A stretch of DNA of 64,000 bases. Source: Plasmopara viticola (taxonomy: Eukaryota > Oomycota > Peronosporomycetes > Peronosporales > Peronosporaceae). The first letter of the stretch is position 1. Each line of letters starts with the position of its first letter. This document shows, piece by piece, positions 46,421 through 60,218 of the stretch. The position numbers and the translations under genes were made by a program. A model generated the notes under the pieces. The model saw only the letters and a list, made by a program, of their open reading frames with translations. It was not told where the DNA came from and did no database searches. Where the stretch lies: the NCBI GenBank assembly GCA_001695595.3, contig MBPM02000031.1, forward strand, positions 372,001 through 436,000, given 5' to 3'.

Positions 46421-49400
46421 CGGCAAAAAGTGAGTAGAATAACGTTGGTCGATGGCTGTGAGATACGACTCATTTTAGTCGTAATTGGGCACCTTTTTGG
46501 GCACCTAAGTTGCTTAATTTAATAAGGAAGACCCTCGGAAGCTACAGCAGATTTTTGGACTCATCAACTTAATTTAACAATTTAAAAATATAAGCCCAAT
46601 TTCTTAAAAATAGGCAATTGCTTGAGGGAGGGTCATGTGAATGAACTGTCGTCACCGGCAGGTTTGCTTGTACCGGCTATTACGCCATATAATTACATTA
46701 CTCTAAAGGCTCATATCTGTTCGTACTGTCCACAAGATAAGGCGATTTTACAATTTCAGATCAGAAGAAAGATCCAGATGTTTCAAAATTATTGGGACTC
46801 AAGAAACCACATTTGCGGAAAAAATATAAGATAAGTAAAAGAACAGATAGGGCAAAAACGATAGGTTGTCTTTAGGATGGAATCAGTAAGTGGTGAGAGC
46901 AAGACATGGAGTTGTAACATTACAGCACTTCTCATTTTTGCTTTTTTGCACCAAAGAATCCTTTACTGACTCTGTCTCGCTCGCCTCCCAAACCTCTTTC
47001 AACAATCGGCTTTCAATGAGCTTCCTCCGTGACCTTGTCATGCAATGTATCCAGTCATTTTCTTTCAGACTGCCCGGATAGCAAAAACAATTAAGTCTGA
47101 TTACAAAAATCAAGCCATTGAACGACCAAAGAAGGCTTACGCTTCTCCAGCGTAAGAAAGGACATAAGTCAATAATTTAAGATAGAAGATCGAGGAGCTA
47201 GGTACGAATAAATTTAGATGTCAAAAGAATTAAATAATCCATCGGCAAACATCTGCTTACACATACTGCAGAAGATTTGATGCAATAAACTGAAGAATTT
47301 CGCAAGAACAGAGTGAAAATGCATATCATATAATTCTTAATGTGAGAATGTCGTTGTTACTTCCGATCCGTCGTCTTTCGATCCCGTTAAATTACAGCGG
47401 TTAACACTCTCTTGTCAAGGCGCTGCTGCCTGAATAACAACTCATCTACAACTCGTAGGATCACAGGCTCAATGCTTTATATTGCGTCGCTTATATGCAC
47501 TTAGACCTAGATGATATACTCGTCCGCGCCCAATTTTTGCTTGTTTGCAGATGAAAAGCTTTTTCCCCTACCATATGCTCGACCGAGGTAACTTTTACAC
47601 CACAACACACTCGCTTAAATCTAACGGTTTAACATTAATGTAAGTCAATTTCTTCTAGATCAAGAAAAAAGCGCGGAAAAAGAATCGGCGAGTGCTTTGC
47701 AAATTAGAAGATTCGGCAAAAAAAATTGTATATATACGTGTCCTGTTACAACCAGCACCGTCGGACAAGACGGACAGCTTTACCATATGATATTTGCTCC
47801 ATTTTACGATTCGATTAATCGATGTTGCTTTCGGTATAAGAGAAAGAAAGGATGAATATTCCGACGTAAGCGACGTCCACACATAACCTTGATAATCGAA
47901 ATAGTGGAACGATTTAATATTTAAGTTGTGTGCAAACAAAGCTGAAAAGTGACAAGCTTTTTTACTTCCACAAGAAAATGATTATTATAAAGATACCTTC
48001 TCATGTTTAGAGGGGGCCGGTGCGATATGATACTGGACTTCAATCGCCCTGTCAGACTCTACAGCAGCTTGATGAAAACATCCTTGGTTTCAATTTGATT
48101 AGATATCACATAACCCCAATGCCGTAGTACTCGAAAGAGTTTAATCAATAAAAAACGCTCAATCCTTTTACTTGACCAAGTCGTACATGTAGGTGTGCGA
48201 TGCGAAAACGTTGTAGTTTTCAATTATGCCAAAATTACCGGCACAAGCACGGCGCAATTGGCGACTTTAAATGCCTACACTATACTTTCCACTCTTGTGA
48301 CCTGAAGAAAAAATAAGTTCCCAAGCCGATGATGAAAGCGGCTGAGCATTGATAGCTAAATTCTCTTCTCTAGCTAATTTAGGCTCAATTACTGCAAAAA
48401 ATGGCCGATTTTAATTCCTTCAAAGTAATTCTCGTGATACGTGCATCACTATAACCTAACACACTCAATGCGTCTTGAATTTTGCCTCTTTGAAATTATT
48501 TGGTATACGTGTAAACGCAACGTGTACTATAGACCATGCCACTAAGAATTTAACAAAAGGGTAGTAGACTTAAATCGATTTTTTTTCTTCTTCTATTTAG
48601 GAGAATAACCTATTCAGTTAAACAATTACGACGTTGTCTTATTCGCGGCGATTTCAATTATCGTAAATTTTATACATTTATTTGATGATATGACGATTTG
48701 GTATACAAAAATGGCTAATGAACTATCGTATATACTAAAATCATCTATCAAAGATATGAGTATGGAAAAGTTTACGTAAGACTGACATTATATGTTCAAT
48801 CAGAGCTATGTGCACTGAGACGTGTTTCCTTACAATGATCATTGGGGCTGCTATTAGAAACGCGACCGTATCCTCGAGTCAAGTGACATTGGTACCGAGC
48901 AGCTACATGAAGTCGATTGTTTTGCTTAGCGAAAACCATTCCAGATGATCTAGATCACCCGCTGTTGCGGACGTCAATGAATTTCACAGCTACGGCAGCT
49001 GCGATTCAGGCGATCGTTCCTCTCATACGCTCGTCGGTCATCACAGATCCAAAGAAATCACCCCGAAACAATAAAAAGAATTCAAGTAAACAGTTGACCC
49101 GGCAAAGTAAAAGCTGCACCCCTTCGATTAAACTGAAGACGACGGATGATGTTTGGGGAAGGTAGACCTATTTACAGCTCTGTACGCATTCGGTAAATTA
49201 CTTGTGACACACAAAACGAATGTTTAGCGCTGCACCATGTCATCAATGCGCAGTTCTGCGGCTTAATAAGAAATCGTCACAGAGCGCTTTCACACGAGAC
49301 AAAGATCTGACGATTTTCAAATGTAAATTATACATCACGTCAACGCAATAAGGTCATACCATGTGTAGAGGTCAATAGTCCTAATTTGTGCAAATGGAAC

Positions 49401-52400
49401 GTATAACATTCAATTACTTTGCCGATCAGCTGGCATAATTTTGGCCTCCAGATTGAAATGAGCTGATTATGTGCTAGAAATAAGGCAACGCGCAACAAGA
49501 TTCCAAGGGAAGGATCTCTTCATATTAAGAAAGTATTGCAAGCAGCAAAGTAAAAGGGATGAAAGCAGGATTGTCTGAGTGGTCGTACCATAATTGCGGC
49601 GACCCGCTCGAACAGCAAATACGGCTTGGCTTTGAGTAAGGTTTAAAGCGTCAAGCTGTTAACAGGTCGAGCCGGCTCAAATGTAAAAGCGATCAAATTG
49701 AATTATGTGGCAATAAATTTATCTAGCGTGTAAGCAGAGATATCCTTTACCAGCCACACACGACTCGACGACATCTTAAAAGTCACTGCATCTCAAACCA
49801 ACACGACTATCTACACTGCTGATAATGTTTATTTTGGCAACCTCGTATATCCTATTCGGTCGATTTCTTTTTGTTTTGTAATGATGCAAAATCCATCCAT
49901 GACATCGGTGAGTGCAAGTCAAAGCTTTTTAAAGTTTGCATCGACCAGTGGTAAACTTCCATAAATTATGGAAGTATACTTTAAGAGAATGACAAGAGGA
50001 TGCTAAGCTAAGACAATCACTCGGCTAGAATTCGGGTTTTGAAAATATGACCGAACGCTTACATTAAAGATAAAAAAAGGAATAAGACGAACAGGACAAC
50101 AATAGTTTTAATTGGCATCATACTGCTACTTTCATAAGCCAACAGAACCCTGATGAGTTTGCCCGCTATGGCGCAGGACTTACTACCCAAATTATGCGTG
50201 GACACCGGAAATTTCTTTCACACCAAGTAAGCGATTTGAGCAGGTCACGCATCTACCGTTAAATCGTTGATTACCAAAATTATACTTCTTTAAAGCTCGA
50301 CGCAGGCAGATTCCACAATATTGCACTAAACGCCATCCACGGCAATTTAAGCGGGTTCATCCATCAAAACCCATCCCTTTTAGCTCTTTCCATACTTCAA
50401 CCAAAAGCGGTACATGATTATTATGTTGACAGACGTGCCTTCTTGGTGCGTCGATGCAATTTGTCAAGGCTTCGGTAGGTACCAGAGTTGTTTGGTCCGA
50501 CTCCGAATTCAGTACTAATCTGCTGTGTTGGTATAATGCGATTCTTTGGACTGTTGGCGCTCTGCAATTATTACGATGCATTAGCCAGGCTCTTGTCGTA
50601 ACGGAATTAGCCTTGCACTCAATCGTGTTGCATATCTGCTTTTGCCCGTGTTGCGAGAATGGTCATCTCAGCCTCATCAAAATATTTTCAATCGACAGGT
50701 GAGGCACAAGCACTTAGTATAAATTGAGTATTTTGAGCATAAAACATAGAAGGTGGATAGCGGGATAGAAAGTGTACTATAACGAGCTGTGGGTGAGCCC
50801 ATTGCAGATGAAGCGCAGACGCATAGAGCGCGGATGTACAGCTAGATCGCGCTGATGAGGACGGACTGATTACAATTAACAAAGGACCAAATGATCGATT
50901 TGGTGGTACCCGACATGAATTTCTGTTCTTTAGTCATCATTGCGTTTAGCGAGGATATTATAGAATCGAAACGCCTTGCTAATGAATCAAAGTACGATTT
51001 GATTAAATACGAAGTCTTAAGAGGACACAATATCACTTAAGGCAATATTGGGTCTATGAGACAGGAAAAGGAAATTTAATGTCTCGGTAGATAGCTTACA
51101 AGCGACTTACCATTCACAGGTCATCGCAATATATCGTATCCTGTCTTTGTCTCGGCTTCACAACAGAAATACTGGACGTCAAGGCTGTCCATAATAAGTC
51201 AAAAAGTAGTTTAAAGACATATGCTTCGTCGATTTGTAGTTGGTTAAGCAATTTAAACGAATACAAAAAAAGGCTTCATCTTTGACCATGTTCGATCGCA
51301 TTCTGAAGCAAAAATGGCGCGGTACTGAGTGCAAGGTTTAATCTATAGCAGTGAGAAGGTACGCTACGGATGCTAACTAAGAAGCTTGTGAACAGTATGC
51401 AGAGCGCTTGACATTCATTTTTCATATGGTACATGAACCCCTGAAAAGTCATTTGATTCATTATATAGATGGAAAGCGTATTTAAGCGTGGAGGATTGTT
51501 TCTTTGAAGCCCTGTTTGATGAAGTTGGTATACATGCTGGTGCATGTACCGTTGTCAAATGCAATATTAGCTCGCTCGCGATAAAATGAAGTAGTTGTTA
51601 CGGCAAGCGATTAAACACCGATCGGAAAAGCTCAATGAGAATGTACAGTCTTATAGTATCAAGGTAAAGAATGACTTGGGGCTGTATGTGAGTTAATGTG
51701 GTGGACGACTATGCGTTAAACTCTAGTGAGGCTTCGTCGGAAGATAAAGACTATATGCGCTGCGTACGGACGAAGAGATCTTACTAAATCGCCCATAAAT
51801 TCTTGCTTACCGTCCAGCTACCACCCAGAATTTAATGATTGTGTCCGTTCATCGTCAAATAAACTTTTAGATTTGGTACCTAAATCATCACTCCAATCCT
51901 CTCTGGACTGAGAAATCAAAAAATAGAAAGTGGCCTTATCCCAGGCTAGCAATAGACAATGATCAGACAATGTGATCTTGTAAAAAAGGTTTTTGCCGAA
52001 GGTCCAAGAGAGAATATTGGGAGAGTCAAAGTATATTGCACTCGTCATCCACTTTGTGTGCTCAATAACAAAACATAAAGGACGAATACCTCATTCTTAT
52101 ATAAGCTAAGCAATGCAGCGGGACCTGCGCAAAATGCTATCCTAAGGAATGACGTGTTACATAAACATTTGAGTGTAAGCTGCATCGTGCATTGCAGATA
52201 GCCGGTGGCAATTAACAATTCCAAATGAGGGTACCAGATGTCCAGTAGTTCACTTAGCGTCATATTTGGGTAGTCGTAAGGGCTAGCAGGCTCCGCAGTG
52301 ACGCTTTATTGTTTGGTTATACAGATATTCGACCATAATACGCTTTCATCCGGGTATATTTTTACGATATATATGTCGACTACCGCTTAAAGGGATTCAG

Positions 52401-55400
52401 CCCGATTTAAAGCTCATCCAGACCACCCAAGACAAGGTTTTGAGGTCATGAGGTCTAACAAATTTGTAATTACAGCAAAGGAAGTCGAAGACCCATCTAT
52501 TTTCTAAGTAGCGACGGAATATAAGCTGACTACAAGGAGCTAGATCGTTTTGGCTTCGACTTCGTTAAGCTCCCAAAATAATTTGAGGAACTAAGTAGGC
52601 CTTTTTTTAGCTAATTGCTAAAGTATAGTGCTAGCTACGTTTACCTCATGCCATGTCTACTAATTAAGGTCAATGAGTAGTGCAAAGAATTCCAGCACCA
52701 AAATGCTTAATCGATTCAAAGAAAGGGTATGAACGGACACCCGTACAAGCTTGTTTGACAGTTATAAGCTGTTCAGCATCGTTTAGCTTTGACTATGACA
52801 AATATGAGATAAGAATGTCATCTTATTTCAGTCTAGGCAGCTGAAAGCTACCGAGCAAGACTAGTTCGCTCATGGCAACAAGAAACCTGCCATGAAGAGC
52901 GAGCTGGCAACATTTGTTGCTTTTATAATTCAATGCCCTTTGTGGCCTTTTCCGACATCACATCTTCGCGATCTGCAATTGTATTTCCCTGATGGATACA
53001 AATACGCTGCTTTCTAATGCGCTTTCACGCAGACAAGATCGAGAGTTGATAAAGTTTGCAAAAGCGGCTTAGAATCCATTAAGCATATACCGATTGAGAG
53101 TATTTCTTTTTCATGAAGATGCATAAGTCAACTGGCAAATCGCTCGACATCATTGCAGCTGCATGGCTGTGAATAGGCCAACGATGTTCTCCAGTTTAAG
53201 ATGGTTTAGCACATTGAATTTGAGTCGTTGCTTCGAACATCAAAAATCTGGAAAACGATATATTTCAATGGATTTAAGACATGTTGTATGGCAATGCAAT
53301 GACGAGTCATTGAGAGATCTTTTCCAGATTCTTACAGAATATAGATGACCCTACAATACGAGTGGGTAATCAAGTATGCTATAGCCTGTGATAACTCAAT
53401 GGAAGAAAATCGCTGGTCACGTGTCATCTCGATTACAAAGCCTGCTAGTACCAGCAGACCGTTGAGGGGCTATAGGCCTCGACTTTGTCGTATGCTTACC
53501 GTAAGTTAATGACAGCACGGGCATGATAGTGTTTGTATAATTTTGAGCAAAATGGTGCATTTCGCTCGTCACTGGAAGGGACATAGTACCAAAAACGCTT
53601 CGAGTTTGGCATATCCGAGTAAGAGAAAACACCGTTTTGTCTAGCAATCGTCGAACAATCGAGTGAGCAAATTGCATTTTAACCCCAGAAATGTAAAGAA
53701 TTTTGTCTGATGAGATTGGGCTCTGTGTTGTACCACCCTATAGACCCACATATTTCAGAGGAGATCCTTTTAGTTTAGAACAGTGGTGTATAAACTCAGA
53801 AGTATTCCCAGATCTGATACAAGGCATGCTTGTCGTCAGGCTTATAACGACGGCAAAGATTTTTACAAGAACAGAAAAGCACGCACATAGCAGTTGTATG
53901 GCCTTGCTTGGAATAGTTATTTGAAGCCATGTAAAGGCAGACCAATTAAAGTCTAAGAAAGTCCAAATCTGGCATCTGTAACGCCATTGTTGCTTTTTGT
54001 ATCCTAGCCTCGAAACGTTCATTACAGGAGACGCAGGAATTATCGCAAGCCCTCATGACTTGCAATCAGATGAGCGTACAGTTCATTGCCATGACCTGGT
54101 CCAGCTTATTGTATCATAACGCCTCACGAGTTGCACCAAGTTGCGAGGTAGTATCAACGTAGGTAAGTAAGTCTCTCTATATCTTAAGCCTATATTTGAT
54201 GTTTGAAAGGCAATGGAGAATGGCTCTCTGTACACGCTTCAATAAATGGAATGCAGTCATTAATTGAATATAGATGCCATAGATGTGCTAAAGGACTAAC
54301 GTAATGGGATGTTTCATGTAAATCGCACTTGACTAACTCAATAAATATTATCTTTTGTTCATGCAAGAGACGACATACCATTGAACGCACCCAGTTCTCC
54401 AAATAGTATGTTTTGGAATTGGCCAATTGACCTCGAAAGCTTTAAAGCACGTCGTAAAGGTTCAGGGGACGCAGTTTGTAAGGCCCCGTAATGCAAACGC
54501 ACGGTCATACATTGGTGAGATCAATGACCTGAAATTGCTCAGAGTATTGGTAAATAGACGTGGACACCACATTGTCCACTTTCAAGCCCTCCTCGAGTTG
54601 ATGCGCACGAAGAAGCTTCAGGTAAACGTATCTGTGATGCGATTTTTTTTATGTATGGTCTTTAAAAAGCACTGCCTCCAAGCGGTTGTTGCTGAGGCCG
54701 CGGCAATTATTGTTCGGCCTGTTTCGTTGAGCTAAAAAGAACTTAAGGTAGTGGCTAAGCCTAAACAATTGATTACACAATTATTGTGCAGGGTATGCAG
54801 GATGGCGGGCCATTTGTCCGAATTCTCCAAAAAAGGTAACATACTCAGTTTGGATATTCAAGCGCTTAGCATAGTTGTTACATACGCCATGTCAATTCCA
54901 GACCGACCATTTCGTGTCAGCTCTCCAACTCCTATTGGTCCCTAGCACTGGTAAATTCACCAACGAGGGCACTTTAAGCCGAGTTCACACCCAGTGGAAT
55001 TGCAAACTTTTGCTATGACTTGTAAGACCTTTTGTTTGACTGGCGACTTTGACACTCACCCTGTCAGCATTAAATGTAGTATGAGACATTTTTGCCGCAT
55101 AAGTGAGCGAAGGATCGAGTGCATGTTCGCCGCAGTGCTTGTTATACTCCTCATTATATTATCGCTTTAAGATGGAGGTCTTTGAGCCCTAGAGACAAAA
55201 GTGAGCGATTCGCACGCATTCCTCATCCCGGTGATATTGGCAATTCTTTGAAAGCCTTTACTTGCTCGAGTGGCTCACTGGCAAAAATGTCACTCATGAT
55301 TCCTCGCCTTAGGTGCAAGTCAATTCTCCGGCGAAGGCGGAAACTTTGGTTAAGGCGCAGTCTTTAGCGTAAACGCATCAATCATCCTTGGCATAGTGAC

Positions 55401-55890
55401 GCAAGCTCGTCCTTCTATATGTTCATCGTTGACCAAGGCAAATTTTGTACAACTTTCAAAGATTCAAAGATGACCACGCCCCGCCTCTCCTTCGGAACGT
55501 AATTCAAGTCTAATTAGAAACGATGTCATGGGCCAAAACTTAGAGAGAAGCTTCTGCGCTGACGCTACTGTACGAAGCGTAGTCCTGCATCAATTTTTGC
55601 GTTGGAACCCATGGTTACCCACGCTACGTGCGGTCGGTCTTCGCCCGCTCATCCCATTTTGCGACCACGCATGCCCACCAATTCCCACGACTACCTGGTG
55701 TACCCAAACATTTCAAATGATTGATTGTATCGTTTATTAATAAATTGTCACGATAAATGTTGCAATGTGGGGGCAAAAACCAAATTAACCTAGTCCTTCA
55801 GCCACATATGATGATTGTTTGTTTTCAGGCTTCTGTTTAAACTTTGAGGTATTGGCAATGCCAATTTGGCATGGCCTTGGTATTTTACAA
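46421..55890. other. Gene desert
   Basis: AT-rich and dense with stops. Open frames up to about 100 codons (for example 47655-47939 minus, 51276-51545 minus, 54427-54735 plus) show no recognisable motif and usually overlap frames on the opposite strand. I see no intact gene or RNA gene. Confidence 0.45.
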
Positions 55891-55909
55891 CTGGGACTGT
55901 TTTTGCATA

Positions 55910-56060
55910 CGCCGTACCGACCCATGTCCACGCCTCCCTGCCACTACCCAAACCACACCGACCACCAACTGAACCCGCGTACCCATGCCCACCCAAACCC
56001 ATAGGTATGGGTAGTTCATGGGTGGGTATGGGTATAAGTACCCAGGTGCCTTATAGGTAT
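55910..56060. repeat. Imperfect CCCA/TGGG repeat with strand switch
   Basis: On the plus strand 55910-56002 is C-rich (repeated ACCCA and CCACC words) and 56003-56060 is G-rich (repeated GGTATGGGTA), making an imperfect palindrome. Four GGG runs at 56009-56032 are spaced 8, 1 and 3 bases, compatible with a G-quadruplex. Confidence 0.6.
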
Positions 56061-56940
56061 TTGTACCGTTATACGCAACTGAATGAAGTGCCTGCCATAA
56101 TTATGGCAGCGGATTTCGGTATATACTTATATCATTTGATTATTTCACACAGGAAGATCGTATATCTCGTTTGTTGCCTCCTCCCTATATGATTGCAATT
56201 GTGTGTCAGGCATGTATGCTATTGCATATTTGCTACTGCATCAAAAATCCTGATGCAATATAGGAACAAACTGAGATCGAGGATCCAATGATGTCGCAAA
56301 GGTCCTAAGCAATACCTGCTTTGTTTTGTTAACAACAAAGTCGTACGAACGCCATTTCTCTATAAATAGCAAAATGCTACTTATTTCAAGGATGACCATA
56401 CTAGCGGTAATTTTAGCTAGACAGGATGACTACTTAAACATAATACACACAATATTTAGCACGTGTAACCAGCCAAGTGTTAATGTTAACGCCGTGTCGC
56501 CTGCGACGTTGCAAAATCTATAATAGCACTCAGCACCCCAGGCTTCAGTGCGATATCTATAGACATCGCAAACCAAAGTGAGCCAGTCGTCTCTCATTCG
56601 TGGGAAGCGGCGTCCGTTACGCGCGCTTTTTCAAGCACGAAACCGCCTTCCAAGCTTGGCTCAGTAAATTACAGCAAAAATTACCATCCTTTTGTAAAAT
56701 TTGCGTTAGACACATTACAATCACAATTTTACCCCTTCTTAACACTCAACCAAGTATTATATTTACGAGTATGTCATCCGTCCTGCACTTCAGCAGTTTC
56801 AAATTTGATTCGTTTTCTCTTGGTATTTGTAGGCAAGAACGCGGGAAATATCAACACCGTTTTGAAACGTGCCAAGCCCAAATTTGACGTCAACGGTAAT
56901 TTTTCAAGCGTTTAAACGGTGCTGCCCGCAACTCATAACT
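56061..56940. other. Intergenic upstream of beta-tubulin
   Basis: No supported gene. A 95-codon plus frame at 56600-56887 has no recognisable content and ends just before the probable tubulin promoter. Confidence 0.4.
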
Positions 56941-56942
56941 CC

Positions 56943-56957
56943 TTCATTCGTCAAAAG
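56943..56957 (+). promoter_or_regulatory. Initiator-like element of the beta-tubulin gene
   Basis: TTCATTCGTCAAAAG fits the oomycete initiator (TCATTYYNCAWTTT) at most positions. It lies 230 bp before the ATG; removal of the probable 5'UTR intron would leave a leader of about 80 nt. Confidence 0.45.
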
Positions 56958-57023
56958 TCCGAAAGCCCGCGCAGCCATTAAGAGCCGCAGCAAGAAGCCC
57001 CAACAGACGACTTACAAATACAG

Positions 57024-58528
<1,505 letters not shown>

Positions 58529-58932
58529 ACGTCGTTGTAGTAACGAATCCCTCAATAACGCCTCGCGAGTAGGGTAGTTAACTACATTGGAGAGTTTAGT
58601 GACATGGCATCTACAAACAGAACTTTTAATTACTTTGCTTAATTTTCCGCAGTGTACTAGTAAATTGCTAAATAGAATTTTATGCCACGTGTCGAAAATC
58701 AAATAAAATGTACAATAATAGTTAAGTAAATAATCAAACTAATGTGGTGTAAATATAGAGATTTCAAAGTAATATGGCGAATACCACATAGAACTCAATA
58801 TTACATTACCAATCCTACTTGGAAGGAAGCGGAGGAGGCCTTTTAATAAAGGTGCGTCCTGAAATCTTCATTTTGATACAACATTAGACTTCTTTTCAGC
58901 AGGACAAGCCACCAGTGGATTTTAAACCGGTT

Positions 58933-59343
58933 CTACGCAAATAAGAATGTTAAACGTACGAGCGTGTCAGGGTTCTTTGGATCCTTGACCCACGAAACAT
59001 TGCTGACGTTGTTGCTTTCTTTAAAAAGAAGCAAAAACTCACCAACGCGCTCCACTTTGCCACCATATAAATAAATGCGATTGCTCTTTAGCATGACTTG
59101 TGTGGCACTCAGCTGTAAGATATCGCCGAGCCGCACGTGCTGCGCCCCCGTGTTTGGCAGCACAAGGCTCACACAGCCCGATTCGTCGCCCACTAGCAGC
59201 GTAGCGTTATTGTTCGCATTCCCCTCATCCTTGGCATTACACTCTAATACTATCACCTTGACATTTATGTCCTTACCAACCAATCCTGGGTTCAATTCCT
59301 TAACGCGAGTCAGTAGCGCCTGCTTACGGTCGACGGATGTCAT
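58933..59343 (-). CDS. SOSS-B/NABP-like OB-fold single-strand DNA-binding protein (136 aa)
   Basis: Resembles the B subunit of the metazoan SOSS complex (NABP/hSSB), which binds single-stranded DNA in double-strand-break repair. One OB fold fills about residues 10-115. LNPGLVGKDINVKVIVLE (17-34) matches the start strand, GDESGCVSLVLPN the middle strands, RLGDILQLSATQVMLKSNR the helix and strands 4-5, and LYGGKVERVGEFLLLF the end, as in SOSS-B1. The protein is shorter than SOSS-B1, which has a longer disordered tail; the last 15 residues may be read-through of a missed intron. It is single-exon as annotated and converges with beta-tubulin. A more distant OB-fold protein is the alternative. Confidence 0.8.
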   Translation of the reverse strand: MTSVDRKQALLTRVKELNPGLVGKDINVKVIVLECNAKDEGNANNNATLLVGDESGCVSLVLPNTGAQHVRLGDILQLSATQVMLKSNRIYLYGGKVERVGEFLLLFKESNNVSNVSWVKDPKNPDTLVRLTFLFA

Positions 59344-59880
59344 TGTGTAATTTGTCGATACTTTTACTGTAGCATCGGCTCAAATTGAATAATTTATTAT
59401 AAGCGATTAATTATATGCGAAGTTGTGTACATTTCGGATACTTGTTTTGTCATACACGTCTAACGCCTCTTTATATTCCTGGCTACAGATAAGCGAACAA
59501 CAACACAATTTAAGGTGCTCTCTAGCTTCAAAAGTATGAGAGTCCATTTCCTTTTTTGCTATAAAGGTAAACTCGACCCTCAATGCCACTTTCACTAATG
59601 GAATGTATACAGAGCACCTCTGCCCGGGCAGCACCCATGCGCAGTCCATCCATGAAGAGTTACTGGCTATCCTAGCTCGCAGAGTACGTAACTCCTGGAC
59701 AGACCCATTATGCACCACCTTTTGCAACTTCTTCCACACATACATGATGTATTCACTGCTACATCATGCATGTCTCCGATATGCTCCACATTCTTGTAAA
59801 TATAAGGATATTGAATACTATGAATAACACGGCGATATAGGTGACTCAGGTAAAAGAAAACGCTTGACAATGACTATGGG
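59344..59880. other. Upstream of the OB-fold gene, possible gene relic
   Basis: A 112-codon minus frame at 59407-59745 contains EHLKLCCCSLICSQEYKEAL, which resembles a TPR-type helix pair but has no recognisable start or family. I treat it as a possible relic, not a gene. The last 12 bases (59869-59880) are one arm of the target-site duplication of the next element. Confidence 0.35.
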
Positions 59881-60206
59881 TTTTCGGAAAAGGTTGGGGT
59901 GACGCCCTCCTTCCAAGCGCGGGAGCTAAATGCTCGCGCGCTTCGGGCAGGTGCTCTCGGGCATAGGCAGGTCTCTAACGAGTCTCACCCTCGACGCGAC
60001 GGTCTCCAGCACCGGGCGCCACCTGGGCTCTTACCAAGTCAGAACTACACAAAATAATGGAAGACCCTCACGGCCTCGGTGCTGGCTGCACTGCCCGCCG
60101 AACGAGACCCGACGTATGCGGACACCACTCTATGCCGTGGACTAGCCATAGAGCCTAGCACGTGCATAACTTGGCAACGCGATAACGTAATACAATACAA
60201 TACAAT
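59881..60206 (+). mobile_element. SINE-like retroposon, copy 3 (complete, with target-site duplication)
   Basis: The 326-bp element begins TTTTCGGAAAAGGTTGGGG and ends AATACAATACAATACAAT. It is flanked by the perfect 12-bp direct repeat AATGACTATGGG at 59869-59880 and 60207-60218. GC-rich body, simple-repeat 3' tail and target-site duplication are the marks of retrotransposition by borrowed machinery. I see no clear pol III A and B boxes, so the head type is unknown. A 71-codon open frame is shared by all complete copies but runs through the body without any family resemblance. Confidence 0.85.
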
Positions 60207-60218
60207 AATGACTATGGG

